From the IMG/VR virus record IMGVR_UViG_3300021961_000108, positions 1 to 59,071 of that record: 59,071 bases of DNA. One strand, 5' to 3'. Numbering within the stretch: the first letter of the stretch is position 1; every line of letters starts with the position of its first letter. This DNA is from a virus. Shown here one piece after another: positions 14,630 to 23,998 of this stretch. A program made the position numbers and the translations under genes. Below the pieces are notes generated by a model that was given only the letters and a program-made list of their open reading frames with translations, did no database searches and had not been told where the DNA came from.

Positions 14630-14874
14630 GCGATATTGTAATTGTAGAAACATCTAATGAAACTAATATTATAGCTATCGAAGCTGATGGAGATAATATT
14701 ATTAGTTTGGAAGATCAAACAGTTATTAATATAGAAATTGTAAATACTGAAAAACTATTAGCTAGCGATTTACCTGATAATATTCCATTTACGAAGATCA
14801 AAAAAGATGGTGTTGATGGAGTAGACTATTATTTGGATAACTATTTTTATGAATTGGATTGTGGATCACCCTAA
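14626..14874 (+). CDS. Small fiber-associated protein, 82 aa
   Basis: 82 residues starting MSDIVIVETSNETNIIAIEA. The start at 14626 overlaps the previous stop as ATGA, which argues for coupling. The protein is acidic and beta-like and ends in Gly-Ser-Pro (DCGSP), matching the GGSP ending of the next fiber. Its opening resembles the first 40 residues of the giant fiber at 34375, so it may be an independent version of that adhesin's base segment. No function is established. Confidence 0.5.
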   Translation: MSDIVIVETSNETNIIAIEADGDNIISLEDQTVINIEIVNTEKLLASDLPDNIPFTKIKKDGVDGVDYYLDNYFYELDCGSP

Positions 14875-14896
14875 TTATAACTTATAGAGGTACAAG

Positions 14897-16519
14897 ATGG
14901 CCATCAATAATTTAATTCAATTTAGAAGAGGAACAACTTCTCAATGGAATAATGCATCTGGACTATTAGGTCATGGTATATTATATAATGGTGAGTTAGG
15001 TTTTGATACAACAACAAAAAGATTTAAAATTGGTGATGGATCAACACACTGGGCTAGCGGATTACCATATGCTGCTATAGTTCCCACAGGATTCTTAGGA
15101 ACCAACGGAGTAGGACTAACACTTGGTCCTGATGGATCAACACTAACTATAGAAGTTACAGGAATATATAGTACTCAAGTTAATGATTTTAACAGCGCTG
15201 TTGATGCGAGAATAACCGCCGCTTCTATTAGCGAAGAACAAATACATGATATTCTTGGTAGTGGAAATCATATTACTACTGGATTTTTGCGAAATGGAAA
15301 TGGATTAGAATGGACATACGATGACCCTAATAATACTTTAACTATTGCGGTCACCGGAATCTCTACATCTGTGATTAACGATTTTAATAGTCATACTCAT
15401 GTTTGGTCTAATATTACAGATGCTTCTACCAAAGCTACTCTTGCCGAACTAACATACTTATCTGGAGTAGCGGCCGGAACAGCTAGTGCAGGTAGAGCTG
15501 TTGTATTAGATAGTAGTAAAAATATTGTTGGTATTAATGATTTAACTACTGATGGTAATGTTACTGTTGGTGGAAATCTTAATGTTTTAGGAACAACAAC
15601 TACTGTTAATAGTACTACTGTAAATATTGGTGATAATATTATTCAAGTTAATGTTTCTGGCGCAGAAAGTCTTGGCGGTTTGCAAGTACTAGATCATGAT
15701 AATAGTTTGGCCCATCAAATAGTATGGGATATTAATGATAGTAGATGGGAGTTTATTAGTAATTCTGGATCAACGCCAAATGTTTTTACTTCTGGTAATA
15801 TTAGTGCTAATACATTAACATCAACAGTTAGTAATGGTACAGCACCGTTAACAGTTAGTTCTAGTACTCTTGTTAATAACTTAAATGCTGATCTATTGGA
15901 TGGACAACATGGATCTTATTATAGAAACTTTATTAATTTAAGTGGTTTACCTAGTCCTATTATTACTGGCACATTAACTGGTGATGTTACTGGTACCAGC
16001 AGCGTAACGCTCACAGATTTAACTAATGGCGTTCTTACCATTAATACAACTATTGCTAGTAATAGCGTTGCTCTTGGCACCGATACTACTGGACAATATG
16101 CTAGCACAGTTGGTGTTGCTGGTACAGGATTATCAGCAACATCCCCAAATGCCGATGATGGTACAGCATATACTATAACTAGTAATGCAACTCATGATAA
16201 TGCTACTGGTACAATAGTAGCAAGAGATAGTACTGGCAGTTTCTATGCTGGCACAGTTTATGCTACATTTAATGGTAATGGATCTAGTATTACTAATTTA
16301 AATGCTAGTAATATTAATGCTGGTACAATTGGAGTGGCTTATTTACCAAATAATATTCCTGTTACAAAGTTGGCTAGTAGTGGAATAACATTAGGTAATA
16401 CCACAGTTAACCTTGGACAAACTAGCACGGTTATTGATGGATTAACAAGAATTAGTGGTGTTAGTACTAATAATCCAACTTATTTACACTATGTTGTAAT
16501 TGATGGTGGTTCTCCATAA
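14897..16519 (+). CDS. Tail fiber protein 1 (540 aa)
   Basis: 540 residues. The N-terminus (LIQFRRGTTSQW...LLGHGILYNGELGFDTTTKRFKIGDG) is the RGTxxxW / GDG domain found at the base of many phage fibers and tropism determinants. Then come Gly/Ser/Thr/Asn-rich beta segments with VTGI and NAxxSG spacing, a LNADLLDGQHGSYYRN motif (shared with the giant fiber) and a C-terminus ending GGSP. It has no chaperone domain. AGAGG lies 7 bases before the ATG. It probably trimerises and binds the host surface. It is followed by two larger relatives. Confidence 0.8.
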   Translation: MAINNLIQFRRGTTSQWNNASGLLGHGILYNGELGFDTTTKRFKIGDGSTHWASGLPYAAIVPTGFLGTNGVGLTLGPDGSTLTIEVTGIYSTQVNDFNSAVDARITAASISEEQIHDILGSGNHITTGFLRNGNGLEWTYDDPNNTLTIAVTGISTSVINDFNSHTHVWSNITDASTKATLAELTYLSGVAAGTASAGRAVVLDSSKNIVGINDLTTDGNVTVGGNLNVLGTTTTVNSTTVNIGDNIIQVNVSGAESLGGLQVLDHDNSLAHQIVWDINDSRWEFISNSGSTPNVFTSGNISANTLTSTVSNGTAPLTVSSSTLVNNLNADLLDGQHGSYYRNFINLSGLPSPIITGTLTGDVTGTSSVTLTDLTNGVLTINTTIASNSVALGTDTTGQYASTVGVAGTGLSATSPNADDGTAYTITSNATHDNATGTIVARDSTGSFYAGTVYATFNGNGSSITNLNASNINAGTIGVAYLPNNIPVTKLASSGITLGNTTVNLGQTSTVIDGLTRISGVSTNNPTYLHYVVIDGGSP

Positions 16520-16552
16520 TTTATTATACTGGTAGTTTTTTAAGGATACTTT

Positions 16553-19500
16553 ATGCCAGTAAATGATCTTATACAATTAAGAAAAGGAACAGATGCGGTA
16601 TGGTCCGGCATTAATCCAGTATTATCTAGTGGTGAACCAGGATATGATAGTACCTATAATTTACTAAAAGTTGGAAATGGAACAAGCTCTTGGTTAGATT
16701 TAAATCCTGTTAATCTTAGCGGCACTTATTTTAATAATGCTGTTAGCGGACTTCTTCCAGTCAAAAACATAGTTGCAGGATCAGATATATCGGTTTCTAG
16801 TATTAGTGGTATTTATACCATTAGCAATACTATGACATCTGTTGAAACATCAGCTTCGGTTGTTACAACAGTATTTAATAAAACAGGGGCTAGTATTCCC
16901 AAAATGACTGCTGTTTATATAAATGGTGGTCAGGGTGATCTTCCTACTATACAAAAAGCTCTTGCTACTGCTGATATTAGTAGCGCTGGTACTTATGGAA
17001 TAACTTACGAAGCTATAGATAATATGAGCACAGGCAGAGTTATTGTGCTCGGCGCATTAACAGGATTAAATACTGATCAGTTTAACCCAACTGCTCCTCA
17101 AGGGGATGTTAATGGATCAGTTTTATATTTGAGTCCTACAATATCAGGAGCGTTAACAACAACTAAACCATATGCTCCTTATCATATTGTGGCTATAGGA
17201 ACTATTGTACGAACTCATCAAAACGAAGGAGTTATTGAGGTTAGAGTTCAAAATGGTTATGAGTTGGAAGAGCTTCATAATGTTGCTGTAACCGGGGCGA
17301 CTAATGGACAATTTTTACAGTATAATAGTGTTAGTGGATTGTGGGTTCCTAGCTCTAGTGGAAATTTTATCACATTGCAAGTTAATGGAACCGGTGTTAG
17401 CATTAGTGGTCATTCTCATTTAGCTAGTGATATTACTAATTTTAATGAGGCTGTTGATGACAGGGTTGGTGGCGGTTTAATGATTGAAGGCACTGGTGTT
17501 AATTTAACCTATAATGATACATCAGGCACATTAACTATAGATAATTTACATACTGAAATTAATATATTAAGTCAAGAGCCACAAGGATTTGTTGATAAAA
17601 ATGATAGTTTACTTAGTTTTAATGATAGTACCCGCACATTTACTATACAACCAGCTACATCTGGTGGATTTTATGATGTATATATTAAGGGAATAAAGGT
17701 TTCTAAAACTGGAGTTGAAACAGTTGTTATTAATACTGGAACCGCCTTAAACTATATTCATTTCTCCACCACTGAACCATATCAGTTACAAGCAAAGAAT
17801 ACATTTTTTGATTTTATAGATGATGTTCCAATAGCATATATTCACTGGAATAGTGATATAAACCAGAGTACATTTTTTGGGGAGGAACGCCATGGAATTA
17901 GAATGGATACTACTACTCATAAGTGGATCCATAATACATTCGGTATGCAATATGTTGAAGGATTAAGTATTGGTAATTATACATTACTTGGCAATGGAAG
18001 TTCTAATAGCCATGTGACATTTAATATTTCTGATGGAACTTTATATCAAGAAGATATTATAATAGATGTTATTAATGGCAGCGGAAACCAATCTTTCACC
18101 CAAATACTATCTCCAACTGGATATTTACCAGTTTATTATCATAGTGGAAATACAGGACAATGGGTAAAAGATACAGCCACAGCAATTCCATTAAAATATA
18201 ATGGTACTGGATCGTTATATAATCTATACAATCCTGGCCCGCCACCTAACTGGTCAACTGCAAATGTTGGGAATAATAAATTTTTTGCTATGTGGATTGT
18301 TGCTACTAATGATATTAATGATCCAGTATTTGCAATTATGGGTCAAAGAGTAGACGATAATTTGAGTAATGCAGAAAATAATAATAATTGGAGCGATATT
18401 GATCTAACAAATATTCCTGCTAATGAACTAAAAATATTATATAGATTAATTTTTAAATCAGAGACTTCTTTTACTAATACTCCAAAAGCTAGTTTACAAA
18501 CCGTATTAGATTTACGACTTGCTATAATCACAAATATTGCTGGAGTTACTCAGAATGATCACGGTAGTCTATTCGGATTAGGTGATGATGATCATACTCA
18601 ATATGTGCATATAGATACTGCTAGAACTATAAATGCTACTCATACTTTTCAAAATGGTATTACATTTGATGGTAATGGAACACAATATATAGCGTATATT
18701 CCTAGTGGTGTTAATATTACTGGAGGTAGTGGTAATTTTACTACACTACAAGTTAGTGGCACAGCGGTTCCAACAGGAACTGGCTCAGCCAACTATGTTA
18801 CAAAATGGACTGGAACTAATAGTTTAAATAATAGTATAATTTATGACAATGGAACAAATATTGGTATAGGAACAAGTTCTCCAACTTTTAAATTAGATGT
18901 TGTTGGTAGTGGAGCATTTACTGGAAATGTTTCAGTTAGTGGAAAAATTACTCATCCAGCTCTTACGGGAACAAATGATTTTATTATTTATAGTCAGGGC
19001 GAAGATACATTAATTAGTGCAAAAGCTGGAAATAATGTTCGTATTCGAGCTGGTGGCAATGATTCTAGCTATGAAACTATAATTTCATCTAGTTATATGT
19101 ATATTGGTGGTGATAGAATTAGACTGAATAGTGCCGAAACTATAATTAATGAATTTGGCAGTAATTATGATTTTAGAGTAGAAGGAGATAATGATCAAAA
19201 TCTACTCTTTTTAGATGCTAGTACTGATAGATTTGGAATAGGAACAAGTTCTCCTTCGTATAAACTTGATGTTGTTGGAACAGGAAATTTTAGTCAAAAT
19301 CTTTTGGTGAATGGCACCGGGGTTAGTTTAAGTGGCCATACTCACTCTAGTAGTCAAATAACTGATTTTAATAGTAGCGTGAGTGGATTATTACCAGTTA
19401 AAAATATAATTGCTGGAACAGGCATTAGTATATCTTCTGATAATGGAAATTATACAATAAATAGCACATCATCTGGCGGAGCAGTATCAGCAGAAGATGT

Positions 19501-20428
19501 TATGGATATAATAGGCACAGGAATAGTTGCCGGAACAGGACTTAGTGTTTCTTATAATGATAATGATGGAAACTTAACAATAAATTTATATGCGGTTGCC
19601 ATTACTGGATATGAGATATTAACAACAGCTAAAGATACTTTTACTGTTACTCCAAATTATTTAGTTGGTAATCTACAAGTATATTACAATGGATTTAAAT
19701 TACTGGATGGTGAAGACTATACTGCTACAAATGGAACATCTTTCTTATTAAGTTCTCCAGGAGCTTCTGGAGATGTTGTAGAGTGGGCTGGTTTAGGAGG
19801 TCCCGCACAATATGCTCAACTAAATCATACTCATACCATATCTGACATTACTAATTTTGGTAGTGGAGTTACTGGATTATTACCCACAATAGCTAATAGT
19901 GGAAATAATAGAGTTTTAACAAGTACGGGAAGTAGTACTGGAATTAATGCTGAAAGTAATTTTACGTTTGATGGAACCTCATTATCTCATCATGCTGGTA
20001 ATTTTGCTAATGCTGGAGATGCCCAACATACTATATTAGTTGCTAGACGAACTACTACTGATTCGACAGCAGATGTTGTATTAACATTAGATGGAAATAC
20101 TCCCGGAGCTTCTAATAGACCGACCATACCTGCTCAAAGCGTTTGGACATTTAGCTTAAAATTAAGTGCTTATAATGATACTGATAGTCTTGGAGCATGG
20201 TGGATAATTAGAGGAGGAATACGACGAAATGGAGCAAATGGAACAGCATTAGTAGGCAGTTTGGTTGTGGAAAATGATAGTGAAGGAGCTATGAGTGGAA
20301 CTAGTGCTACTGTTGTGGCTGATGATACTAATGAAGCATTAGAAATTAGAGTAACTGGATTAAGTAGCAAAAATATACGTTGGGTAGGGGTATTAGATAT
20401 TAGTCAAGTTAGTTATGGAACCCCATAA
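16553..20428 (+). CDS. Tail fiber protein 2 (1,291 aa)
   Basis: 1,291 residues. It begins with the same base domain as fiber 1 (LIQLRKGTDAVWSG...GEPGYDSTYNLLKVGNG). Long beta-rich stretches follow, with repeated modules VSGLLPVKNI(V/I)AG (two copies, near 65 and 945) and GIGTSSP(T/S)..KLDVVG (two copies, near 775 and 900), each starting a new beta unit. The middle (about 350-650) contains a distinct domain with FYDVYIKGIKVSKTG and a HWNSDINQSTFFGEERHGIR segment. It ends GTP rather than with an S74 chaperone. The nucleotide block near 19896 is repeated at the start of the next gene. Role: receptor-binding fiber. Confidence 0.75.
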   Translation: MPVNDLIQLRKGTDAVWSGINPVLSSGEPGYDSTYNLLKVGNGTSSWLDLNPVNLSGTYFNNAVSGLLPVKNIVAGSDISVSSISGIYTISNTMTSVETSASVVTTVFNKTGASIPKMTAVYINGGQGDLPTIQKALATADISSAGTYGITYEAIDNMSTGRVIVLGALTGLNTDQFNPTAPQGDVNGSVLYLSPTISGALTTTKPYAPYHIVAIGTIVRTHQNEGVIEVRVQNGYELEELHNVAVTGATNGQFLQYNSVSGLWVPSSSGNFITLQVNGTGVSISGHSHLASDITNFNEAVDDRVGGGLMIEGTGVNLTYNDTSGTLTIDNLHTEINILSQEPQGFVDKNDSLLSFNDSTRTFTIQPATSGGFYDVYIKGIKVSKTGVETVVINTGTALNYIHFSTTEPYQLQAKNTFFDFIDDVPIAYIHWNSDINQSTFFGEERHGIRMDTTTHKWIHNTFGMQYVEGLSIGNYTLLGNGSSNSHVTFNISDGTLYQEDIIIDVINGSGNQSFTQILSPTGYLPVYYHSGNTGQWVKDTATAIPLKYNGTGSLYNLYNPGPPPNWSTANVGNNKFFAMWIVATNDINDPVFAIMGQRVDDNLSNAENNNNWSDIDLTNIPANELKILYRLIFKSETSFTNTPKASLQTVLDLRLAIITNIAGVTQNDHGSLFGLGDDDHTQYVHIDTARTINATHTFQNGITFDGNGTQYIAYIPSGVNITGGSGNFTTLQVSGTAVPTGTGSANYVTKWTGTNSLNNSIIYDNGTNIGIGTSSPTFKLDVVGSGAFTGNVSVSGKITHPALTGTNDFIIYSQGEDTLISAKAGNNVRIRAGGNDSSYETIISSSYMYIGGDRIRLNSAETIINEFGSNYDFRVEGDNDQNLLFLDASTDRFGIGTSSPSYKLDVVGTGNFSQNLLVNGTGVSLSGHTHSSSQITDFNSSVSGLLPVKNIIAGTGISISSDNGNYTINSTSSGGAVSAEDVMDIIGTGIVAGTGLSVSYNDNDGNLTINLYAVAITGYEILTTAKDTFTVTPNYLVGNLQVYYNGFKLLDGEDYTATNGTSFLLSSPGASGDVVEWAGLGGPAQYAQLNHTHTISDITNFGSGVTGLLPTIANSGNNRVLTSTGSSTGINAESNFTFDGTSLSHHAGNFANAGDAQHTILVARRTTTDSTADVVLTLDGNTPGASNRPTIPAQSVWTFSLKLSAYNDTDSLGAWWIIRGGIRRNGANGTALVGSLVVENDSEGAMSGTSATVVADDTNEALEIRVTGLSSKNIRWVGVLDISQVSYGTP

Positions 20429-20439
20429 AAGGTTAAATT

Positions 20440-23400
20440 ATGGCTATTAATTATCATAATCACAACATTAATACTAGCGGAACTATAACATCTCCTAGTG
20501 GAAATTTTACTACTCTTATTGTTAATGGAACTAGCGTTAGTAATTTTAATAGTAGTGTTAGTGGTTTACTACCAACAATAGCTAATAGTGGTGATAATAG
20601 AATACTTACTAGCACTGGAAGCTCTGTTGGAATTAATGCTGAAAGTAATTTAACTTTTGATGGTACTAACCTTAATCTTAATAATCAAACTGCTAGTACA
20701 ATTGCTAGTTTTGATTCTAGTAAAAATTTAGTATCTTTAGCAACTGCTACCTATCCTTCACTTACTGAATTAAGTTATGTTAAAGGCGTTACTAGTGCTA
20801 TTCAAACTCAGATTGACACTAAAGCAGCAACTAGTACCACAATTACTGCTGGCAGTGGATTAGCGGGTGGCGGTAGTTTAGCAGCAAATAGAACGATTGA
20901 TATTGGTCAGGGCGATGGTATAACTGTTAGTGCTGATAGTATAGCTGTTGATAGTACTGTTATACGAACAACTGGCGTTCAAACTATGAGTGGAGCTAAA
21001 ACTTTTAGCACCCAAACAGTTTTCTCCTCTGGAACAGCAGCAGCACCGGGAATTAGTATACTTGGAGATACTGATACTGGATTATGTCAGATTAGTTCTG
21101 TTGGTACAAATTCATTATCAATAAGTACTAGCGGTGTTGAAAGAGTAAGATTTGCTTCTAATGGCGACGTACAAATTAATACTGGTCGCACAATATCTGG
21201 AGGAACTGGTGGAGCGTTATTTGGTAATAATGGAATAAATAATGATTTTATTAGCACTGGTAGAGCAGCAGCGTTATCTGCTGGATGGGCCACACTAAGA
21301 GTTAACCAAGTTGCTGCTTATGTTGGATTAAGATTAGTTGGAGATACTTCTCAAACAGCATCGTATATGGAAGTGGAAAATTCATCTGGAACTAATTTAT
21401 TTACTATTAATAGTGCTGGAAGTGTTGGAATAGGAACTTCCTCTCCTACACAGAGTCTTCAAGTTCATGGATCGTCAGGTGATGATGTTTATCTAAGAAT
21501 ATCAAATATAGATACTACTACTGCTAGTGGTTTATTGATTGGATTAATGGGAACAGAAGATGCTGTTATAAGAGTTGAACCAAATAAAGCATTAACTTTT
21601 GGAACTAATAATACTGAAAGAATGAGAATAACTAGTGCTGGAGACGTTGGAATAGGAACTTCTGATCCTTTGAGAAGATTAACTATCACTGGCGGTGGAT
21701 TTGCTTTTGTTGAAAGCGGAGGGGCCAGTAGATCTATACATTGGGGTAATACTGATAATACTTTTCCGGTCACAATAGGTGGAGTTGCTACTAGTGGAAA
21801 TTGTTATTTGAATTTTAATACTAATACATTTGGAAATGCTGCTACTGAAAGAATGAGAATTGATAGTGCTGGTAGAGTTGGCATAGGTGTAACACCAGCA
21901 ACAGCGGGATCATCAGCACTACAGGTGCGCGGCGATCTTGACATATTTGGCAACGCCTCTGACCGCAGCATCACATACAACGTCGGTGTAGGCGACGACG
22001 GCATCACCGGGTGGTATAGAGGTAAAATTGCATTTATTCCTAGTTCAGCGACTAATAAGATTAGTACTCATATTGCATTCTTTAATAAGGACGGAGATAA
22101 TGGCGGCTCTACACTTACTGAAAGAATGAGAATAACTAGCGATGGTAGTGTTGGAATAGGAACAACTTCTGTTAGTAGTGGTTTTAAAGTAGACATTAGA
22201 GGACGAGTTTTATCATATACTACAGCTAGTGATGGTTTAATAACAGCTCAAGGTCTGCAAACGGAAAGTGCTGGCACTGGCAAGGCAGCTATCCAAATTG
22301 ACGTTAATGGTAAGGGTGGATTTGCTTGGCAGAATGATGCTAGTAGTGGCACAAGATCATTAAAACTAATAGAAAATGCTGGATATGGAGCTAGTGAAAG
22401 TACGCTACTAACTATACAAAGTGGAGGCAATATTGGATTAGGAGCATCACCAGTTAATGACTATAAATTATTTGCTAATGGAGGAATACGAGCAGATTCT
22501 TCTTCCGCATCATTTCCAGCAATATTAACATTAAAATCTTTTACTAATACTGGTTTTGGGGCTGGCTTAGTACCAACTGTTTATTCATATACAACAACCA
22601 ATGGATCTTATTCAATTACTAATTTTGAAGGTAATATATATCATAAAATTGATTCTGGAAGAAGCAATAGCGCTAGCGCTATTTCAATTACTAATAATAA
22701 TTTACGTAATTACGGATTAACTAATGACGCTGGATCATTAGGTGCATTATTTGGAATTTATAATCAATACGGACATTATAATACTTCCGCTGTTTCTCCA
22801 ACAACTACTACTGTTATTGGCATACAAAATATGCTATGGAGAGCTACTGGAACAATAACTAATGCTTTTGATATTTATTGTCAAGATGTTTCCAGTGGGG
22901 CAACAGTAACAAATAGATGGGGTATTTATGTAGAACATACTGGTAAAAACTATTTTGCTGGTAATACTGGTATTGGTGTATCTCCAACGTATCGTTTCGA
23001 AGTAAGAGGAGTAGGAGCTACTAGTTCAACAGTTTCTTTTTATATATCAAATAGTAGCGCAACAGCACTTCTTTATACAAGAGATGATGGAGCAATAAAT
23101 ACAGGAACAGCAGCAGTATCTCCATATAATAACGTAACAGCAACTGCCGCTAATATGGTTGTTAGTAGTGATGGATTTTTATATAGATCAACATCATCAT
23201 TAAGATATAAAACACAAATTAATGATGCCACTCATGGATTAAATGAGGTACTAAAATTAAGAAGTGTCACATTTAAAAGTCAAAATGATGGAAATCAAAT
23301 ATTCGGTGGCTTAATCGCTGAAGAAGTAGATAGTGCTGGTTTAACAGAATTTGTACAATATGACAACGAAAACAGACCAGATGCTATACATTATAGTAAC

Positions 23401-23490
23401 ATGGTTGCTTTATTAATTAAGGCCATACAAGAACAACAGACTCAAATTAATGAACTTAAAAATAGACTATCGGCTTTAGAAGGAGAATAA
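20440..23490 (+). CDS. Tail fiber protein 3 with S74 self-cleaving chaperone
   Basis: 1,016 residues. There is no base domain; the N-terminus starts with repeated beta segments. Five or more GIG-T-S-P type units follow (VGIGTSSP, VGIGTSDP, VGIGVTP, VGIGTTS, TGIGVSP), which in other phages form triple beta-prisms. The C-terminus, about 915-1016, is a peptidase S74 intramolecular chaperone: SSLRYKTQINDATHGLNEV with the Ser/Lys pair, FGGLIAEEVDSAGL, HYSNMVALLIKAIQEQQTQI and a final coiled coil. It should fold the trimer and cut itself off before the Ser. A patch at about 21881-22018 has much higher G+C, suggesting a recombined segment. Confidence 0.85.
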   Translation: MAINYHNHNINTSGTITSPSGNFTTLIVNGTSVSNFNSSVSGLLPTIANSGDNRILTSTGSSVGINAESNLTFDGTNLNLNNQTASTIASFDSSKNLVSLATATYPSLTELSYVKGVTSAIQTQIDTKAATSTTITAGSGLAGGGSLAANRTIDIGQGDGITVSADSIAVDSTVIRTTGVQTMSGAKTFSTQTVFSSGTAAAPGISILGDTDTGLCQISSVGTNSLSISTSGVERVRFASNGDVQINTGRTISGGTGGALFGNNGINNDFISTGRAAALSAGWATLRVNQVAAYVGLRLVGDTSQTASYMEVENSSGTNLFTINSAGSVGIGTSSPTQSLQVHGSSGDDVYLRISNIDTTTASGLLIGLMGTEDAVIRVEPNKALTFGTNNTERMRITSAGDVGIGTSDPLRRLTITGGGFAFVESGGASRSIHWGNTDNTFPVTIGGVATSGNCYLNFNTNTFGNAATERMRIDSAGRVGIGVTPATAGSSALQVRGDLDIFGNASDRSITYNVGVGDDGITGWYRGKIAFIPSSATNKISTHIAFFNKDGDNGGSTLTERMRITSDGSVGIGTTSVSSGFKVDIRGRVLSYTTASDGLITAQGLQTESAGTGKAAIQIDVNGKGGFAWQNDASSGTRSLKLIENAGYGASESTLLTIQSGGNIGLGASPVNDYKLFANGGIRADSSSASFPAILTLKSFTNTGFGAGLVPTVYSYTTTNGSYSITNFEGNIYHKIDSGRSNSASAISITNNNLRNYGLTNDAGSLGALFGIYNQYGHYNTSAVSPTTTTVIGIQNMLWRATGTITNAFDIYCQDVSSGATVTNRWGIYVEHTGKNYFAGNTGIGVSPTYRFEVRGVGATSSTVSFYISNSSATALLYTRDDGAINTGTAAVSPYNNVTATAANMVVSSDGFLYRSTSSLRYKTQINDATHGLNEVLKLRSVTFKSQNDGNQIFGGLIAEEVDSAGLTEFVQYDNENRPDAIHYSNMVALLIKAIQEQQTQINELKNRLSALEGE
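21881..22018 (+). other. G+C-rich patch inside fiber 3
   Basis: Hand count gives 68 G+C in the 120 bases from 21901 to 22020 (about 57%) against roughly a third nearby, with CG-rich codons (GGC GAC GAC GGC ATC ACC). The frame is open through it and a GIG-unit boundary lies at its left side, so it looks like a recently exchanged fiber segment. Confidence 0.5.
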
Positions 23491-23491
23491 A

Positions 23492-23815
23492 ATGCTACCA
23501 CACATAGAACCAGTAGAAATATCTGTAATACCAGCAAAAACATATGATAGATATTGGGTGGAAGAGGTAAATATTTCTGCACCTAATGTTAATGGAGATG
23601 CTGTAGCAAGGGTTAAACTAAGAAAATTTGGAGTATTTGATGGTGTTGCAGAATTTATGCCAAGCGATCCGGGTACTAATATCATTATTGATAATATTTT
23701 AAGTAAGAGTGCCGAAGATAATGACCTTGCAAATATAGTACAATCATTACTATTATATATAAGGAAGGCCGGAATAGAACAGGGGCTAGTTGCTCCTCCA
23801 CCTTCTGAGGTTTAA
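23492..23815 (+). CDS. Conserved fiber-associated protein, 107 aa
   Basis: 107 residues, starting one base after the fiber stop with GGAG upstream. It opens with a beta segment (IEPVEISVIPAKTYDRYWVEEV) and has a C-terminal helical part (NIVQSLLLYIRKAGIEQG), ending in PPPSEV. The pattern resembles small conserved proteins that accompany fiber genes, perhaps a fiber chaperone or adaptor. No specific family assignment is possible. Confidence 0.5.
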   Translation: MLPHIEPVEISVIPAKTYDRYWVEEVNISAPNVNGDAVARVKLRKFGVFDGVAEFMPSDPGTNIIIDNILSKSAEDNDLANIVQSLLLYIRKAGIEQGLVAPPPSEV

Positions 23816-23828
23816 TTAGGAGAAAATC

Positions 23829-23996
23829 ATGGAATTAAATGCTGGTGATATTCAAAATCTAATGGTAATTATTGATCTCGCTACTCAACGAGGCGTTTTT
23901 AAGGCTGGTGATCTTGTTGCTATTGGTCAATTATATGAAAAACTAAATGCTATAAACAAAACTTTATCCGAAAAAGATAAACCTGATATGGGGTGA
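23829..23996 (+). CDS. Small helical protein, 55 aa
   Basis: 55 residues (MELNAGDIQNLMVIIDLATQ), mostly helical with a hydrophobic face. It begins 11 bases after the previous stop with TAGGAG upstream and ends overlapping the GTG/ATG start region of the next gene. It is too short for most gene finders, but spacing, ribosome site and codon use fit a real gene. It resembles small conserved phage proteins of the form D-x-L-x-G-x-x-V-x-Q-L; role unknown. Confidence 0.65.
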   Translation: MELNAGDIQNLMVIIDLATQRGVFKAGDLVAIGQLYEKLNAINKTLSEKDKPDMG

Positions 23997-23998
23997 TT

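Noticed and set aside
20440-23490. Regular repeats in fiber genes considered as a CRISPR array or tandem DNA repeat
   Set aside because: The repeats are degenerate at DNA level, lie in one continuous frame and match GIG-T-S-P beta-prism units of fibers.
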